NCBI GenBank assembly: GCA_016711505.1
Contig: JADJSV010000009.1
Coordinates: 62,001-126,000, forward strand
Direction of reading: 5' to 3'
Source of the DNA: Bacteroidota bacterium
Lineage (GTDB): Bacteria > Bacteroidota > Bacteroidia > AKYH767-A > 2013-40CM-41-45
DNA length: 64,000 nt
The notes below the pieces were generated by a model that was given only the letters and a program-made list of their open reading frames with translations, did no database searches and was not told the origin of the DNA. The translations under genes were made by a program, and so were the position numbers. Shown in pieces: positions 56,800 through 64,000 of this stretch. The first letter of the stretch is position 1, and every line of letters starts with the position of its first letter.

Positions 56800-59700
56800 A
56801 TGAGTGAAAAAATACTCCAGGCTCTGATGCAACTTTTTGCTATTGGAGCCGCCCTGGAACGATTAACATTACAAAGCCGATCTGTTGTTGAAGGATTTTT
56901 AAGACAGCAGGTAAGCTTACAGCGTGTCGATGAGTATCTGCGTCTGTTTGATGAATACATGGAAAAGTATTCAGGCAGTAGCGATGATATCACACGAACA
57001 AGAAAAAAAATTGCATTCAGTTCCGTGCGGGCATTACGAATCTGTACTGAGATCAACAAAGAATTAAATACTCGTCAGAAGTACATCGTTTTTTTACGTC
57101 TTGCAGAATTTATGCAATCTTCGGAACTGGAAATTACAGAACCGGAAAAAGAATTTTTAGAAACGGTTGCAAATGTTTTTAACATCAGCAGTGAAGAATA
57201 TTCCCTTTGTCAATCGCTTGCAACTTCAAAATCTATTCTAAAAGATTTTGATTCACAAAATGTACTGATAGTAACTGCGCGCGAGAACATCGACATTCAG
57301 AATGCACATCAATTATTGCATGATGATTTAGATGGAATAATGATCTTCCTCTATTTGAAAAATGCTGGAATATTTTTCTTGTCATACCGTGGACAAGACT
57401 CATTTATTGCCAATGGCCAACCGATTGACAATAGCAGAGCAGCAGTAATTACACAGGGTGCTGTTATCCGTTGTTCACGTTTAAAGCCTATTTATTACAG
57501 AGACATTATCCGGCCATTTCTTTCGTCGAATGAGTCTGATACCTTTCAGTTTTCAGCAAGAAATATTGATTATGTTTTCAGCAATGGGAAAAAAGGGCTT
57601 CACAACATAAATTTTACTGTCAACTCCGGAAATCTGACCGGTATTATGGGTGGCAGCGGTGCCGGAAAATCTACATTGCTCAATGTTCTGAATGGAAGTA
57701 TGAAACCATCATCAGGACAAGTTCTCATCAACGGAAAAAATATTTATGAAGGAAATATCGCTGAAGGACTAATAGGAAATATTCCTCAGGATGATCTGCT
57801 GATCGAAGAGTTAAGTGTCTTTCAGAATTTATTTTACAATACTAAACTTTGCTTTGGTGAATTAAGTGATGATGCCATTCAAACCAAAGTACTTGACGTT
57901 TTAGATTCTTTAGGATTGATGGAAATAAAGGATCTGAAGGTTGGAAGTGTATTGAACAAAACAATTAGTGGTGGACAAAGAAAGCGGCTGAATATAGGAC
58001 TGGAACTTGTACGTGAGCCATCGATATTATTTGTTGATGAACCGACATCCGGTTTGTCATCGAGAGATGCAGAAAACGTAATGGATTTATTGAAACAACT
58101 TGCTTTGAGTGGCAAGTTGATCTTTGTTGTTATCCATCAGCCATCTTCAGATATCTTTCGTTTATTCGATCAGCTATACATGCTCGATACGGGCGGATAC
58201 CCGGTATACTTCGGCAATCCGGCAGATGCTCTGATCTATTTTAAACGTCAGGTTCATCTTACCGATGCCGAACAAAGTGAATGCTCTGTCTGTGGAAATA
58301 TAAATCCCGAGCAATTATTCAATATAATTGAACTACATGAAGTCGATGAATTCGGTAAGTCAACAAACAACAGAAAAATAACTCCTAAAGAATGGAATGA
58401 ACTTTACAAAAATATAGAGACAGCAAATGTTGAAGACAGCAAACTGGAATTATCTGTAAAAAGAAATAAAAAAGCCGGACCATTCTCTCAGTGGAAGATC
58501 TTCTTTACACGCGATCTGCTTTCTAAACTCAGCAACAAACAATACATGCTGATCAATTTACTTGAAGCACCGGTTCTGGCACTGGTTCTTGGATTTATAC
58601 TGCGGTATTCTTCAGCATCTGACTACGAACTGATCTCAAATCCAAATTTACCGGCTTACCTTTTCATCTGTGTAATTGTTTCTTTGTTCATGGGACTTTC
58701 TGTGAGTGCAGAAGAGATTATCCGCGACAGGAAGATCAGACAAAGAGAGAAGTTTCTGCATTTAAGTAAAACAAGTTATTTTCTCAGTAAGGTTAGTTTG
58801 CTGTTTATAATTTCAGCAATTCAAACTTTATGCTTTGTATTGATCGGAAATGCATTGATGGGAATTCATGATATGAACATGACGTATTGGATGATCTTAT
58901 TCACTACAAGTTGTTTTGCAAATTTACTTGGGTTGAATATTTCAGCAGCACTTGATTCGGCTGTTACCGTTTACATATTGATTCCGTTCCTGTTGATCCC
59001 ACAAATATTATTGAGTGGAGTCATCGTCAGATACGACAAATTACATCCTCTGATAAATTGTAATGAAGGAGTGCCATTGATTGGAAATGTTATGACTTCA
59101 CGATGGTCCTATGAAGCACTCACTGTTGAACAGTTTGCCAATAACCCGTTTGAAAAACAATTCTATTCAGAAGAAGCTACTATGAGTCAGGCTACTTTTA
59201 AGAAAGACTGGTGGGTTGCAGCAATGCGTGAAAAGACAGACCGGCTTGAAAGAATGATGCTGAACAAAGCAAGTAAAGATTCTATTAATGTTCCTATTAC
59301 AATTTTGAAAACTGAGCTTAGTTCGGAGCCCGCTTTGTTAAATTCAAAAAAGGCTGTACTCGTTTCTCAATTGACCTATGAAAATGTAAACCCGGGTACT
59401 ATCACTTTACTTCGAAGTACGATGGATGAGTTAAGAGAGTTTTACATTGAAAAATTCAATAAAGCAAATGAGGCAAAAGAAAGAAAGATTGAAGGGATGA
59501 CGTCAGGAAAAGACGGTGAAGCAGGATTTCTTTGGATGAAAAACAGATATGAAAATGAAAGTCTTGAAGAGATGGTTAGAAACAGCAACCAGGTTGAAAG
59601 GTTAGTTATTACAGACGAAAAGATAATTCAGCGTTTTGAACCGGTGTTCCATGAAAATCCAAATGAAAGTTTTTCAAAGGCACCAATGTTCTCATATTCA

Positions 59701-59838
59701 AAAATTGTTTTCGGAAATAAGACAAACACCTTGTACATAAACATGCTGGTGATCTGGCTTATGTCTCTTACGCTTTATATTACTTTGCAGTTTGATATAT
59801 TCAGGAAAGTGATTGAATTGTTTTCAAAACGGAAATAA
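56800..59838 (+). CDS. Large ABC transporter: TerB-like, FHA-like, ATPase and ABC2 membrane domains fused
   Basis: 1012 aa. Residues 1-140 resemble a TerB-like helical domain (EKEFLETVANVFNISSEEY), 165-235 an FHA-like beta module (RGQDSFIANGQPID). The ATPase has Walker A GGSGAGKS (284-291), the SGGQR signature (390-394) and Walker B ILFVDEPTSGL (409-419), similar to ABCG/ATPase halves. CSVCGN near 495 is a small cysteine pair. At least six membrane helices follow from ~570, split by a long soluble insertion (about 740-960), with a last helix at the end. The fused half-transporter may export a lipid or another hydrophobic compound. It is convergent with the SiaC-like gene. Confidence 0.85.
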   Translation: MSEKILQALMQLFAIGAALERLTLQSRSVVEGFLRQQVSLQRVDEYLRLFDEYMEKYSGSSDDITRTRKKIAFSSVRALRICTEINKELNTRQKYIVFLRLAEFMQSSELEITEPEKEFLETVANVFNISSEEYSLCQSLATSKSILKDFDSQNVLIVTARENIDIQNAHQLLHDDLDGIMIFLYLKNAGIFFLSYRGQDSFIANGQPIDNSRAAVITQGAVIRCSRLKPIYYRDIIRPFLSSNESDTFQFSARNIDYVFSNGKKGLHNINFTVNSGNLTGIMGGSGAGKSTLLNVLNGSMKPSSGQVLINGKNIYEGNIAEGLIGNIPQDDLLIEELSVFQNLFYNTKLCFGELSDDAIQTKVLDVLDSLGLMEIKDLKVGSVLNKTISGGQRKRLNIGLELVREPSILFVDEPTSGLSSRDAENVMDLLKQLALSGKLIFVVIHQPSSDIFRLFDQLYMLDTGGYPVYFGNPADALIYFKRQVHLTDAEQSECSVCGNINPEQLFNIIELHEVDEFGKSTNNRKITPKEWNELYKNIETANVEDSKLELSVKRNKKAGPFSQWKIFFTRDLLSKLSNKQYMLINLLEAPVLALVLGFILRYSSASDYELISNPNLPAYLFICVIVSLFMGLSVSAEEIIRDRKIRQREKFLHLSKTSYFLSKVSLLFIISAIQTLCFVLIGNALMGIHDMNMTYWMILFTTSCFANLLGLNISAALDSAVTVYILIPFLLIPQILLSGVIVRYDKLHPLINCNEGVPLIGNVMTSRWSYEALTVEQFANNPFEKQFYSEEATMSQATFKKDWWVAAMREKTDRLERMMLNKASKDSINVPITILKTELSSEPALLNSKKAVLVSQLTYENVNPGTITLLRSTMDELREFYIEKFNKANEAKERKIEGMTSGKDGEAGFLWMKNRYENESLEEMVRNSNQVERLVITDEKIIQRFEPVFHENPNESFSKAPMFSYSKIVFGNKTNTLYINMLVIWLMSLTLYITLQFDIFRKVIELFSKRK

Positions 59839-59843
59839 AAAAT

Positions 59844-59945
59844 ATAACACTAAGTTCACTAAAATTTATCACAAGAGCACACACTCATTTTAAATTATCA
59901 CTTGTGTTCTTGTGCTGAAAACTCAGTGATCTTAGTGTTAAAATT
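59844..59945. repeat. CTAAGT-family hairpin between convergent genes
   Basis: AACACTAAGTTCACTAA on the left pairs with TCAGTGATCTTAGTGTT on the right, with CACAAGAGCAC against GTGTTCTTGTG inside. It closely resembles 6679-6791 and again separates two converging genes. Confidence 0.85.
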
Positions 59946-59964
59946 ACACATAGCAATTGAACGA

Positions 59965-60342
59965 CTAAGCCTTCATCATTTCAAACGGAATTTTCACCAG
60001 TGCACTATAATCTTCGCCTGCTTCCATCATATCTTCATCGTCGACATCATAAAACCAGCTTACTTTCACGCTGCTCTTGCCACTGAGATTGATTGTTTCA
60101 AGTCTGCGAAAAACATCCAGCAAACATTTCGAAGAGCTGGTATTAAAATATTCCAATCTTACTTTTAATTCCGTTGAAGAATTTGGCGACTGACCATAAT
60201 TATCTATCCATTCAAAAACAGGGCGGTAAAATTCCAGAGAGTTTTCCGGTATAGACTTACCTTTCAATTCAAGAATTCCTGTTGTAGCAGCAAAAGAAAC
60301 CGATGGTGTCTTTATACTTTCTTCTATGATTAAATTATTCAT
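59965..60342 (-). CDS. SiaC-family regulatory phosphoprotein (DUF1987)
   Basis: 125 aa. The family core is visible: TPSVSFAATTGILELKGKSIPEN, FYRPVFEWIDNYG and VRLEYFNTSSSKCLLDVF. Thr68 sits in the FNTSS motif; in Pseudomonas SiaC the phosphorylated residue is also Thr68 (from memory). SiaC is a carrier whose phosphorylation by SiaB and dephosphorylation by SiaA decides partner binding. It starts 13 bases after the SiaB-like gene ends, so the two form an operon. Confidence 0.92.
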   Translation of the reverse strand: MNNLIIEESIKTPSVSFAATTGILELKGKSIPENSLEFYRPVFEWIDNYGQSPNSSTELKVRLEYFNTSSSKCLLDVFRRLETINLSGKSSVKVSWFYDVDDEDMMEAGEDYSALVKIPFEMMKA

Positions 60343-60355
60343 CTGGTAGTAATAT

Positions 60356-60898
60356 TTATGGTATTGAGATAGCTAAAATAAAGAATGAGTAATGTTCGTC
60401 GATAGGAACAAATTCATATTCCAATGGCATTTTCGATTTTCGTGCCATGTCCAGAATTCCCAGACCGGCACCTCCTTTTTCGGAAAGTTCAGCGACAGAG
60501 AGTGATTCCTGGTAATAGGTACGAAGTTGTTCAGGTGTCATAGCATTCATCCTTTCGATTTTTTCACCCAACGCTTTGATCGAATCATTCACAATATAAT
60601 TTCCGGAAACAATTCTGTAATTTGAATTATCATCATTGGAAACAATGATGCCTGATTCAAATGGTTGTCCTTCATGCTCCGGCTTCAGCTGATGATGAAA
60701 AACATTCTGAACACATTCAACCATGATCAGGAAAAATTTTTTCCTTCTTTCGGTTGGGATATTCATTTCTTCAAAATGCTTATCCATCAATTCAGAAATT
60801 TTACCGGTAATACTCTCATCAATGACACCTTGGAAAGTATAGAGCACTTTTGCGGCGCTCATTTTACTCAAGTGTACATTCACAAAATTAGACAGCAT
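60356..60898 (-). CDS. SiaB-family protein kinase (GHKL fold)
   Basis: 180 aa from the ATG at 60898; a TTG start at 60931 would add 11 residues. The GHKL-type ATP site has an N box VECVQNVFHH and a G box KGGAGLGILDMARKS. It resembles SiaB, which phosphorylates SiaC. It lies upstream of the SiaC gene and divergent from the SpoIIE-type phosphatase, with 144 bases between starts. That gives the full kinase/phosphoprotein/phosphatase set. Confidence 0.9.
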   Translation of the reverse strand: MLSNFVNVHLSKMSAAKVLYTFQGVIDESITGKISELMDKHFEEMNIPTERRKKFFLIMVECVQNVFHHQLKPEHEGQPFESGIIVSNDDNSNYRIVSGNYIVNDSIKALGEKIERMNAMTPEQLRTYYQESLSVAELSEKGGAGLGILDMARKSKMPLEYEFVPIDEHYSFFILAISIP

Positions 60899-60984
60899 AA
60901 AGGAGTGGTTCCGGATTGAATTGGTTCCCAATATTACAAATAATTCCGAATTTAATCAGCAGAACCGCGGCAAAGACCTGCAAA

Positions 60985-61015
60985 TTTGCCCAACTTGATG
61001 AAAATGCTACTTTTG
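60985..61015 (+). promoter_or_regulatory. Bacteroidota-type promoter of the SpoIIE phosphatase
   Basis: TTTG (60985-60988), 19 bases, TACTTTTG (61008-61015) matches TTTG-N19-TAnnTTTG exactly. The start codon is 28 bases downstream. Confidence 0.8.
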
Positions 61016-61042
61016 TGAACCATTCACTTTCATAAAGTCTGT

Positions 61043-62050
61043 ATGTTGCTTTATATAACTATCCTGTCAGGGCAGATCCGGAATCAGAATTTATTCAGCG
61101 ATATGGCGGGATGGCTGCTTCTATCCGGAAATATAATCTTACTCATCACCGGTTTTTTTCTATACAGATATATCACCAAAAAATATGCAGCTGAGAATAA
61201 AAAGATCTCTGACAAACTTAGTGACCGATCGTACAATGTAATGGTTCAGAAATGGGATCTGGAAAGAAAACATTTATCCATTTCACAACAAAATCAGGAG
61301 ATACTGGACAGCCTGCATTATGCCAAGAATATTCAATCTGCAATAATGCCGCATGCAGATTCGATCGATAAAATTTTCACTGATGGTTTTGTTTTGTATA
61401 TGCCCAAGGATATTGTGAGTGGCGATTTTTATTTCCTTGAAGAATTTAATGACAGGATCTATCTTGCAGTTGCCGATTGTACCGGACATGGAGTTGCCGG
61501 TGCTTTTATGAGTATGGTAGGAACGGCTTTACTAAAACAGATCATACTGCAAAACAAGTTTACTGATCCTGCAAAGATCCTCAATGAACTTAATGAAGGA
61601 ATTGTAGAAGCACTTCGTCAGAAACAAACTTCTTCACACGGGGGAATGGACATTGCAATGTGTGTTATCGACAGGGCAGAAATGACATTGCAATTTGCAG
61701 GCGCAAATCGTCCACTGCATATTGAAAGAAACGATACAACAGAGCTGATAAAACCCGATAAATTACCTATTGGCGGATTCAACGCAGATGAGAACAGAAC
61801 TTTTAAATCACAAAAAGTAATTCTGGAAAAAGGAGATCGACTTTATCTATATACTGATGGCTATGCAGATCAGTTTGGTGGGATAGAAGGCAAAAAGATC
61901 ATGACAAAAAAATTCCGGGAATTGATCCGTGGAATCAGTCAAACACCCATGATAAATCAACACGATACTTTATTAAATTATTTCAACACATGGAAAGGAA
62001 AGTATGAACAGGTGGATGATGTGTTGGTTGTCGGGGTTGTTGTTAACTAA
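61043..62050 (+). CDS. SpoIIE-family (PP2C-like) protein phosphatase, membrane-anchored
   Basis: 335 aa. One membrane segment (about 22-42: AGWLLLSGNIILLITGFFLY) and a coiled stretch (WDLERKHLSISQQNQEI) precede the PPM/SpoIIE domain. YMPKDIVSGDFYFLEE and VADCTGHGVAGAFMSM carry the metal-binding aspartates, and LYLYTDGYADQFGG is the last conserved block. It lacks the larger sensory domain of Pseudomonas SiaA. It would dephosphorylate the SiaC-like protein. It has its own clear promoter. Confidence 0.92.
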   Translation: MLLYITILSGQIRNQNLFSDMAGWLLLSGNIILLITGFFLYRYITKKYAAENKKISDKLSDRSYNVMVQKWDLERKHLSISQQNQEILDSLHYAKNIQSAIMPHADSIDKIFTDGFVLYMPKDIVSGDFYFLEEFNDRIYLAVADCTGHGVAGAFMSMVGTALLKQIILQNKFTDPAKILNELNEGIVEALRQKQTSSHGGMDIAMCVIDRAEMTLQFAGANRPLHIERNDTTELIKPDKLPIGGFNADENRTFKSQKVILEKGDRLYLYTDGYADQFGGIEGKKIMTKKFRELIRGISQTPMINQHDTLLNYFNTWKGKYEQVDDVLVVGVVVN

Positions 62051-62142
62051 TGAATAATTAATAATCGAGTTGTCAAGAATAATCTATAGTAATCCATGTG
62101 ACACATCTATCTTAATCAAAGATAGTTTTAGTTATTTTGAGC

Positions 62143-62275
62143 AAAAAAAAAAGTTCAACAAAAATACAAGAAAAAAGGGTGAGGGGGCAGGGGGGAGAAA
62201 AAAAAAAAGGGGGGCCCGGGAAGGCCCCCCCCCACACCCCCCCAAAAAAAACCCCCCCCTTCTGCTCTAAAAAAA
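62143..62275. other. Low-complexity homopolymer stretch, suspect sequence
   Basis: Runs such as GGGGGGAGAAAAAAA, CCCGGG, C9 and C8 fill this stretch, unlike anything else in the window. The neighbouring gene 62277-63137 ends right after it, so a terminator would be expected here. I suspect poor consensus. An open frame through it encodes only homopolymer-like residues. Confidence 0.7.
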
Positions 62276-62276
62276 A

Positions 62277-63137
62277 TTAGTTCTTAACTACTACAAGATA
62301 TTTCGAAGCACTCCAGAATTTTTCAGGGTTAGTGATTTGAAGACTAACTACTTTTTTATTTTCTGTATTCAACGTATAAGAATCAGCCGGATGTGATGTA
62401 ACGATCTTAGCTGTTTTACTATCGATAGGAATGTTGTTTGTAACAACATAATCGATTTTGTTGAATTTACTGTTGTCAACATTCGGTGCAAGTTTTGGAG
62501 ATTTTCCAATTCCAATAAAACCACCTGTACGGTTGATCACTTTTGCTTCCTGAAGATCTTTTTGTTTTCCTACTACATAATAAGCAGTATGAAGAGCTGT
62601 TGTTTGATCATCAATAGTTTTTCTCTGAGCCATTGAAGTATTCGTCAATGTATCAACAGAAGTCTGAAGTTGTGCAACCTGCGTATTTAAGTTTGCAAGT
62701 TTTTCATTCAATGCAACTAATTCCAGATCTTTCTGAGCAATCTGATCATTAAGTAACTTGATCATTTTTTCAAATTCCTTAACCTTTCCGCCTGATGCTT
62801 TTACTTTACGGTTCAACTCAGCAATTTTCTTGCGGTTTTGATCCATCAAGTCATTGATAGCAGCAATATTCTGATTGATCCGCTCACGTGAAGTTGATTT
62901 CATCTCGCCTTGCTTCTCAACGTTGACACTGATAGCATCTTGTTTGTGTGCTACAGAATCAAGATTGCTTTCAATTTCATTGAAGGCAGAAAGGAATTCA
63001 TTGATAGAATTGTCTCTTTCGCTGATCACAGAAGAAAGAGAATCGCTCGTACGTTTTGCTGAATCGATTTCAGCTTGTCTGTTATCGCATCCGGCGATAA
63101 CTAACATTGTTGCAATTGCAAAAATTAGTTTTTTCAT
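62277..63137 (-). CDS. Coiled-coil lipoprotein
   Basis: 286 aa. A lipoprotein signal (IFAIATMLVIAGCDNRQ, Cys17) is followed by a long coiled coil (about 25-175; LNRKVKASGGKVKEFEKMI and LEKLANLNTQVAQLQTSVDT-type heptads). The C-terminal 90 residues form a small domain (YYVVGKQKDLQEAKVINRTGG). It resembles the Bacteroidota family sometimes labelled collagen-binding glycoprotein (Cbp1), but I would not claim binding. It is transcribed from a good -33/-7 promoter. Confidence 0.85.
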   Translation of the reverse strand: MKKLIFAIATMLVIAGCDNRQAEIDSAKRTSDSLSSVISERDNSINEFLSAFNEIESNLDSVAHKQDAISVNVEKQGEMKSTSRERINQNIAAINDLMDQNRKKIAELNRKVKASGGKVKEFEKMIKLLNDQIAQKDLELVALNEKLANLNTQVAQLQTSVDTLTNTSMAQRKTIDDQTTALHTAYYVVGKQKDLQEAKVINRTGGFIGIGKSPKLAPNVDNSKFNKIDYVVTNNIPIDSKTAKIVTSHPADSYTLNTENKKVVSLQITNPEKFWSASKYLVVVKN

Positions 63138-63199
63138 GTTTGTATATGTTTAGCTGGTTCAGAAAGAAGTGTTAAAGAGGATGTCAACTTCCCGAACAG

Positions 63200-63230
63200 C
63201 AAGGTTAAAATTCAATTATTATGTTACAAA
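63200..63230 (-). promoter_or_regulatory. Promoter of the coiled-coil lipoprotein
   Basis: On the minus strand TTTG, 19 bases, TAACCTTG; the -7 element differs from TAnnTTTG at one base. The leader is about 55 bases. Confidence 0.7.
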
Positions 63231-63867
63231 GAACGATACTAAATTAGGAGGCAATGTGATGAACGATAAAAAGTTATCAGGCAATGATTGTAGATAAACC
63301 AATTTATCATTCTCATTTAAACATGACTTAAACAGATAAGGATTCAAAAAATTTGAAATGTATTTTAAAAATCATCTAAGGCATAGAATGTTTTTGAATT
63401 CTTAACATGAATTGAAGAAGAAATTTTTATTTAATAATTTTTTAAAGTTGGTCTTTAAATGAAGATGAAATCTGAAATGTGATGATCAACAACTATTACA
63501 AACAAAAAAAATTCCGTCAGCTGCATTCAAACCAAACTTAATGTCAGTTGTATTACTCAGGTTATTCCTAATATATAATTGCATTGGTTTTGTTAACCAC
63601 GAAACAATCATTCACTTTAAAATGTTATATCTTATTAATCTGTAGTAAATTCCTAAATATTGATTTTCAGCTACTTACGTTACTTTATGACGATAGTCAG
63701 AAAAGAGTTACCAAAATTAAAGCAGGATATGCGGTGGAAAAGCCTCAGTTCGCCTAATATTCATGGAATACCTATATATATGTATTAAACTTGCAGTCCC
63801 GTTCTGAAAATAGCACGGACTTCTTAGTTAAATAAAACACTAGCCCTAAATTGTGTTCGATAAAATC
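63231..63867. other. Gene-free AT-rich region
   Basis: I see no gene, tRNA or long repeat here. A weak hairpin AGTC(C)CGT...ACGGACT lies near 63794-63821 (with AGCACGGACTTC), which could be a terminator or a small RNA, but there is no other support. Confidence 0.5.
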
Positions 63868-64000
63868 ATGAAATTATTTAAATTAAACTTGCCGCTATAC
63901 ATTGTCATTTTGTTAGCATGCGGCGCCTTTGCAAGCGGAAAATATATTTTATCCGGCAAAAAAACTTCCTCCGAATCATCAGAAATACATCAAGTGGTGA
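63868..64000 (+). CDS. Start of an exported protein, cut by the window edge
   Basis: 44 codons from the ATG at 63868. MKLFKLNLPLYIVILLACG is a hydrophobic segment that may be a signal peptide or lipoprotein signal (LACGAFASG), followed by a Ser/Lys-rich stretch (SGKKTSSESSEIHQVV). Too little is visible to name a family. Confidence 0.6.
   Translation, partial: MKLFKLNLPLYIVILLACGAFASGKYILSGKKTSSESSEIHQVV

Noticed and set aside
56800..62050. A GGDEF (SiaD) gene in the SiaABC-like region
   Set aside because: I looked through all frames and found no GGDEF or EAL motif.
62070..62270. Open frame in the homopolymer stretch
   Set aside because: Lysine/glycine/proline homopolymer translation from suspect sequence.

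Overview
The window comes from a member of the Bacteroidota. Several independent signs agree: a fused murF-alr gene, type IX secretion (T9SS) cargo with both type A and type B C-terminal domains, a PorP/SprF-family protein, DUF4271, DUF5777 and DUF4331 families, and promoters of the TTTG-N19-TAnnTTTG kind. I cannot name the order or genus. No tRNA, rRNA, CRISPR array, integrase, transposase or phage gene is visible.

Layout. 1-6603: housekeeping genes (recJ, rsmI, an unknown conserved gene, tdk, murF-alr). 6797-10890: a T9SS cargo/PorP pair and meaB. 10891-12950: a repeat-rich island with two 51-bp hairpin arrays either side of one outer-membrane gene, followed by two more hairpins. 12951-15294: glycosyltransferase and O-antigen-ligase-like genes. 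15313-20331: the DUF4271-hemD-rnpA-yidD-ctpA series with dispersed repeats between genes. 20332-22156: DUF5777, YceI and a cytochrome-like lipoprotein. 23368-29591: an ECF sigma factor, its anti-sigma factor, DUF4331, TPR and HupE/UreJ genes. 29641-35261: two B12-type radical SAM enzymes, two methyltransferases and a nucleotidyltransferase-like protein. 35709-37831: a sulfur cluster (SQR, TusE/DsrC-like, DsrE-like). 38093-55516: mixed metabolism, envelope and signalling genes (glutaryl-CoA dehydrogenase, hemW, a histidine kinase, AsmA, DUF885, SOD, PAP2, a second S41 protease, dCMP deaminase, a TPR membrane protein). 55782-63137: a lipoprotein, a large ABC transporter and a SiaABC-like phosphorylation switch, then a coiled-coil lipoprotein. 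A partial gene runs off the right edge.

Two features affect the whole window. First, at least 12 genes are broken by 15 single-base indels, every one in a homopolymer run, and several of these genes are core functions. I read these as sequence errors and describe the restored genes. Second, gene boundaries carry several unrelated families of hairpins and short repeats (CGCAGA, GGTCA, CTAAGT, the 51-bp palindromic unit and others). Some copies are inverted with 40/42-type identity over tens of bases, which suggests mobile or actively maintained elements.

The best candidates for new biology are the 51-bp hairpin arrays with a compensatory stem change, the radical SAM/nucleotidyltransferase/methyltransferase cluster, the ECF-DUF4331-TPR-HupE locus, and the SiaABC-like switch that has no SiaD cyclase and sits beside an unusual TerB/FHA-like/ABC transporter.
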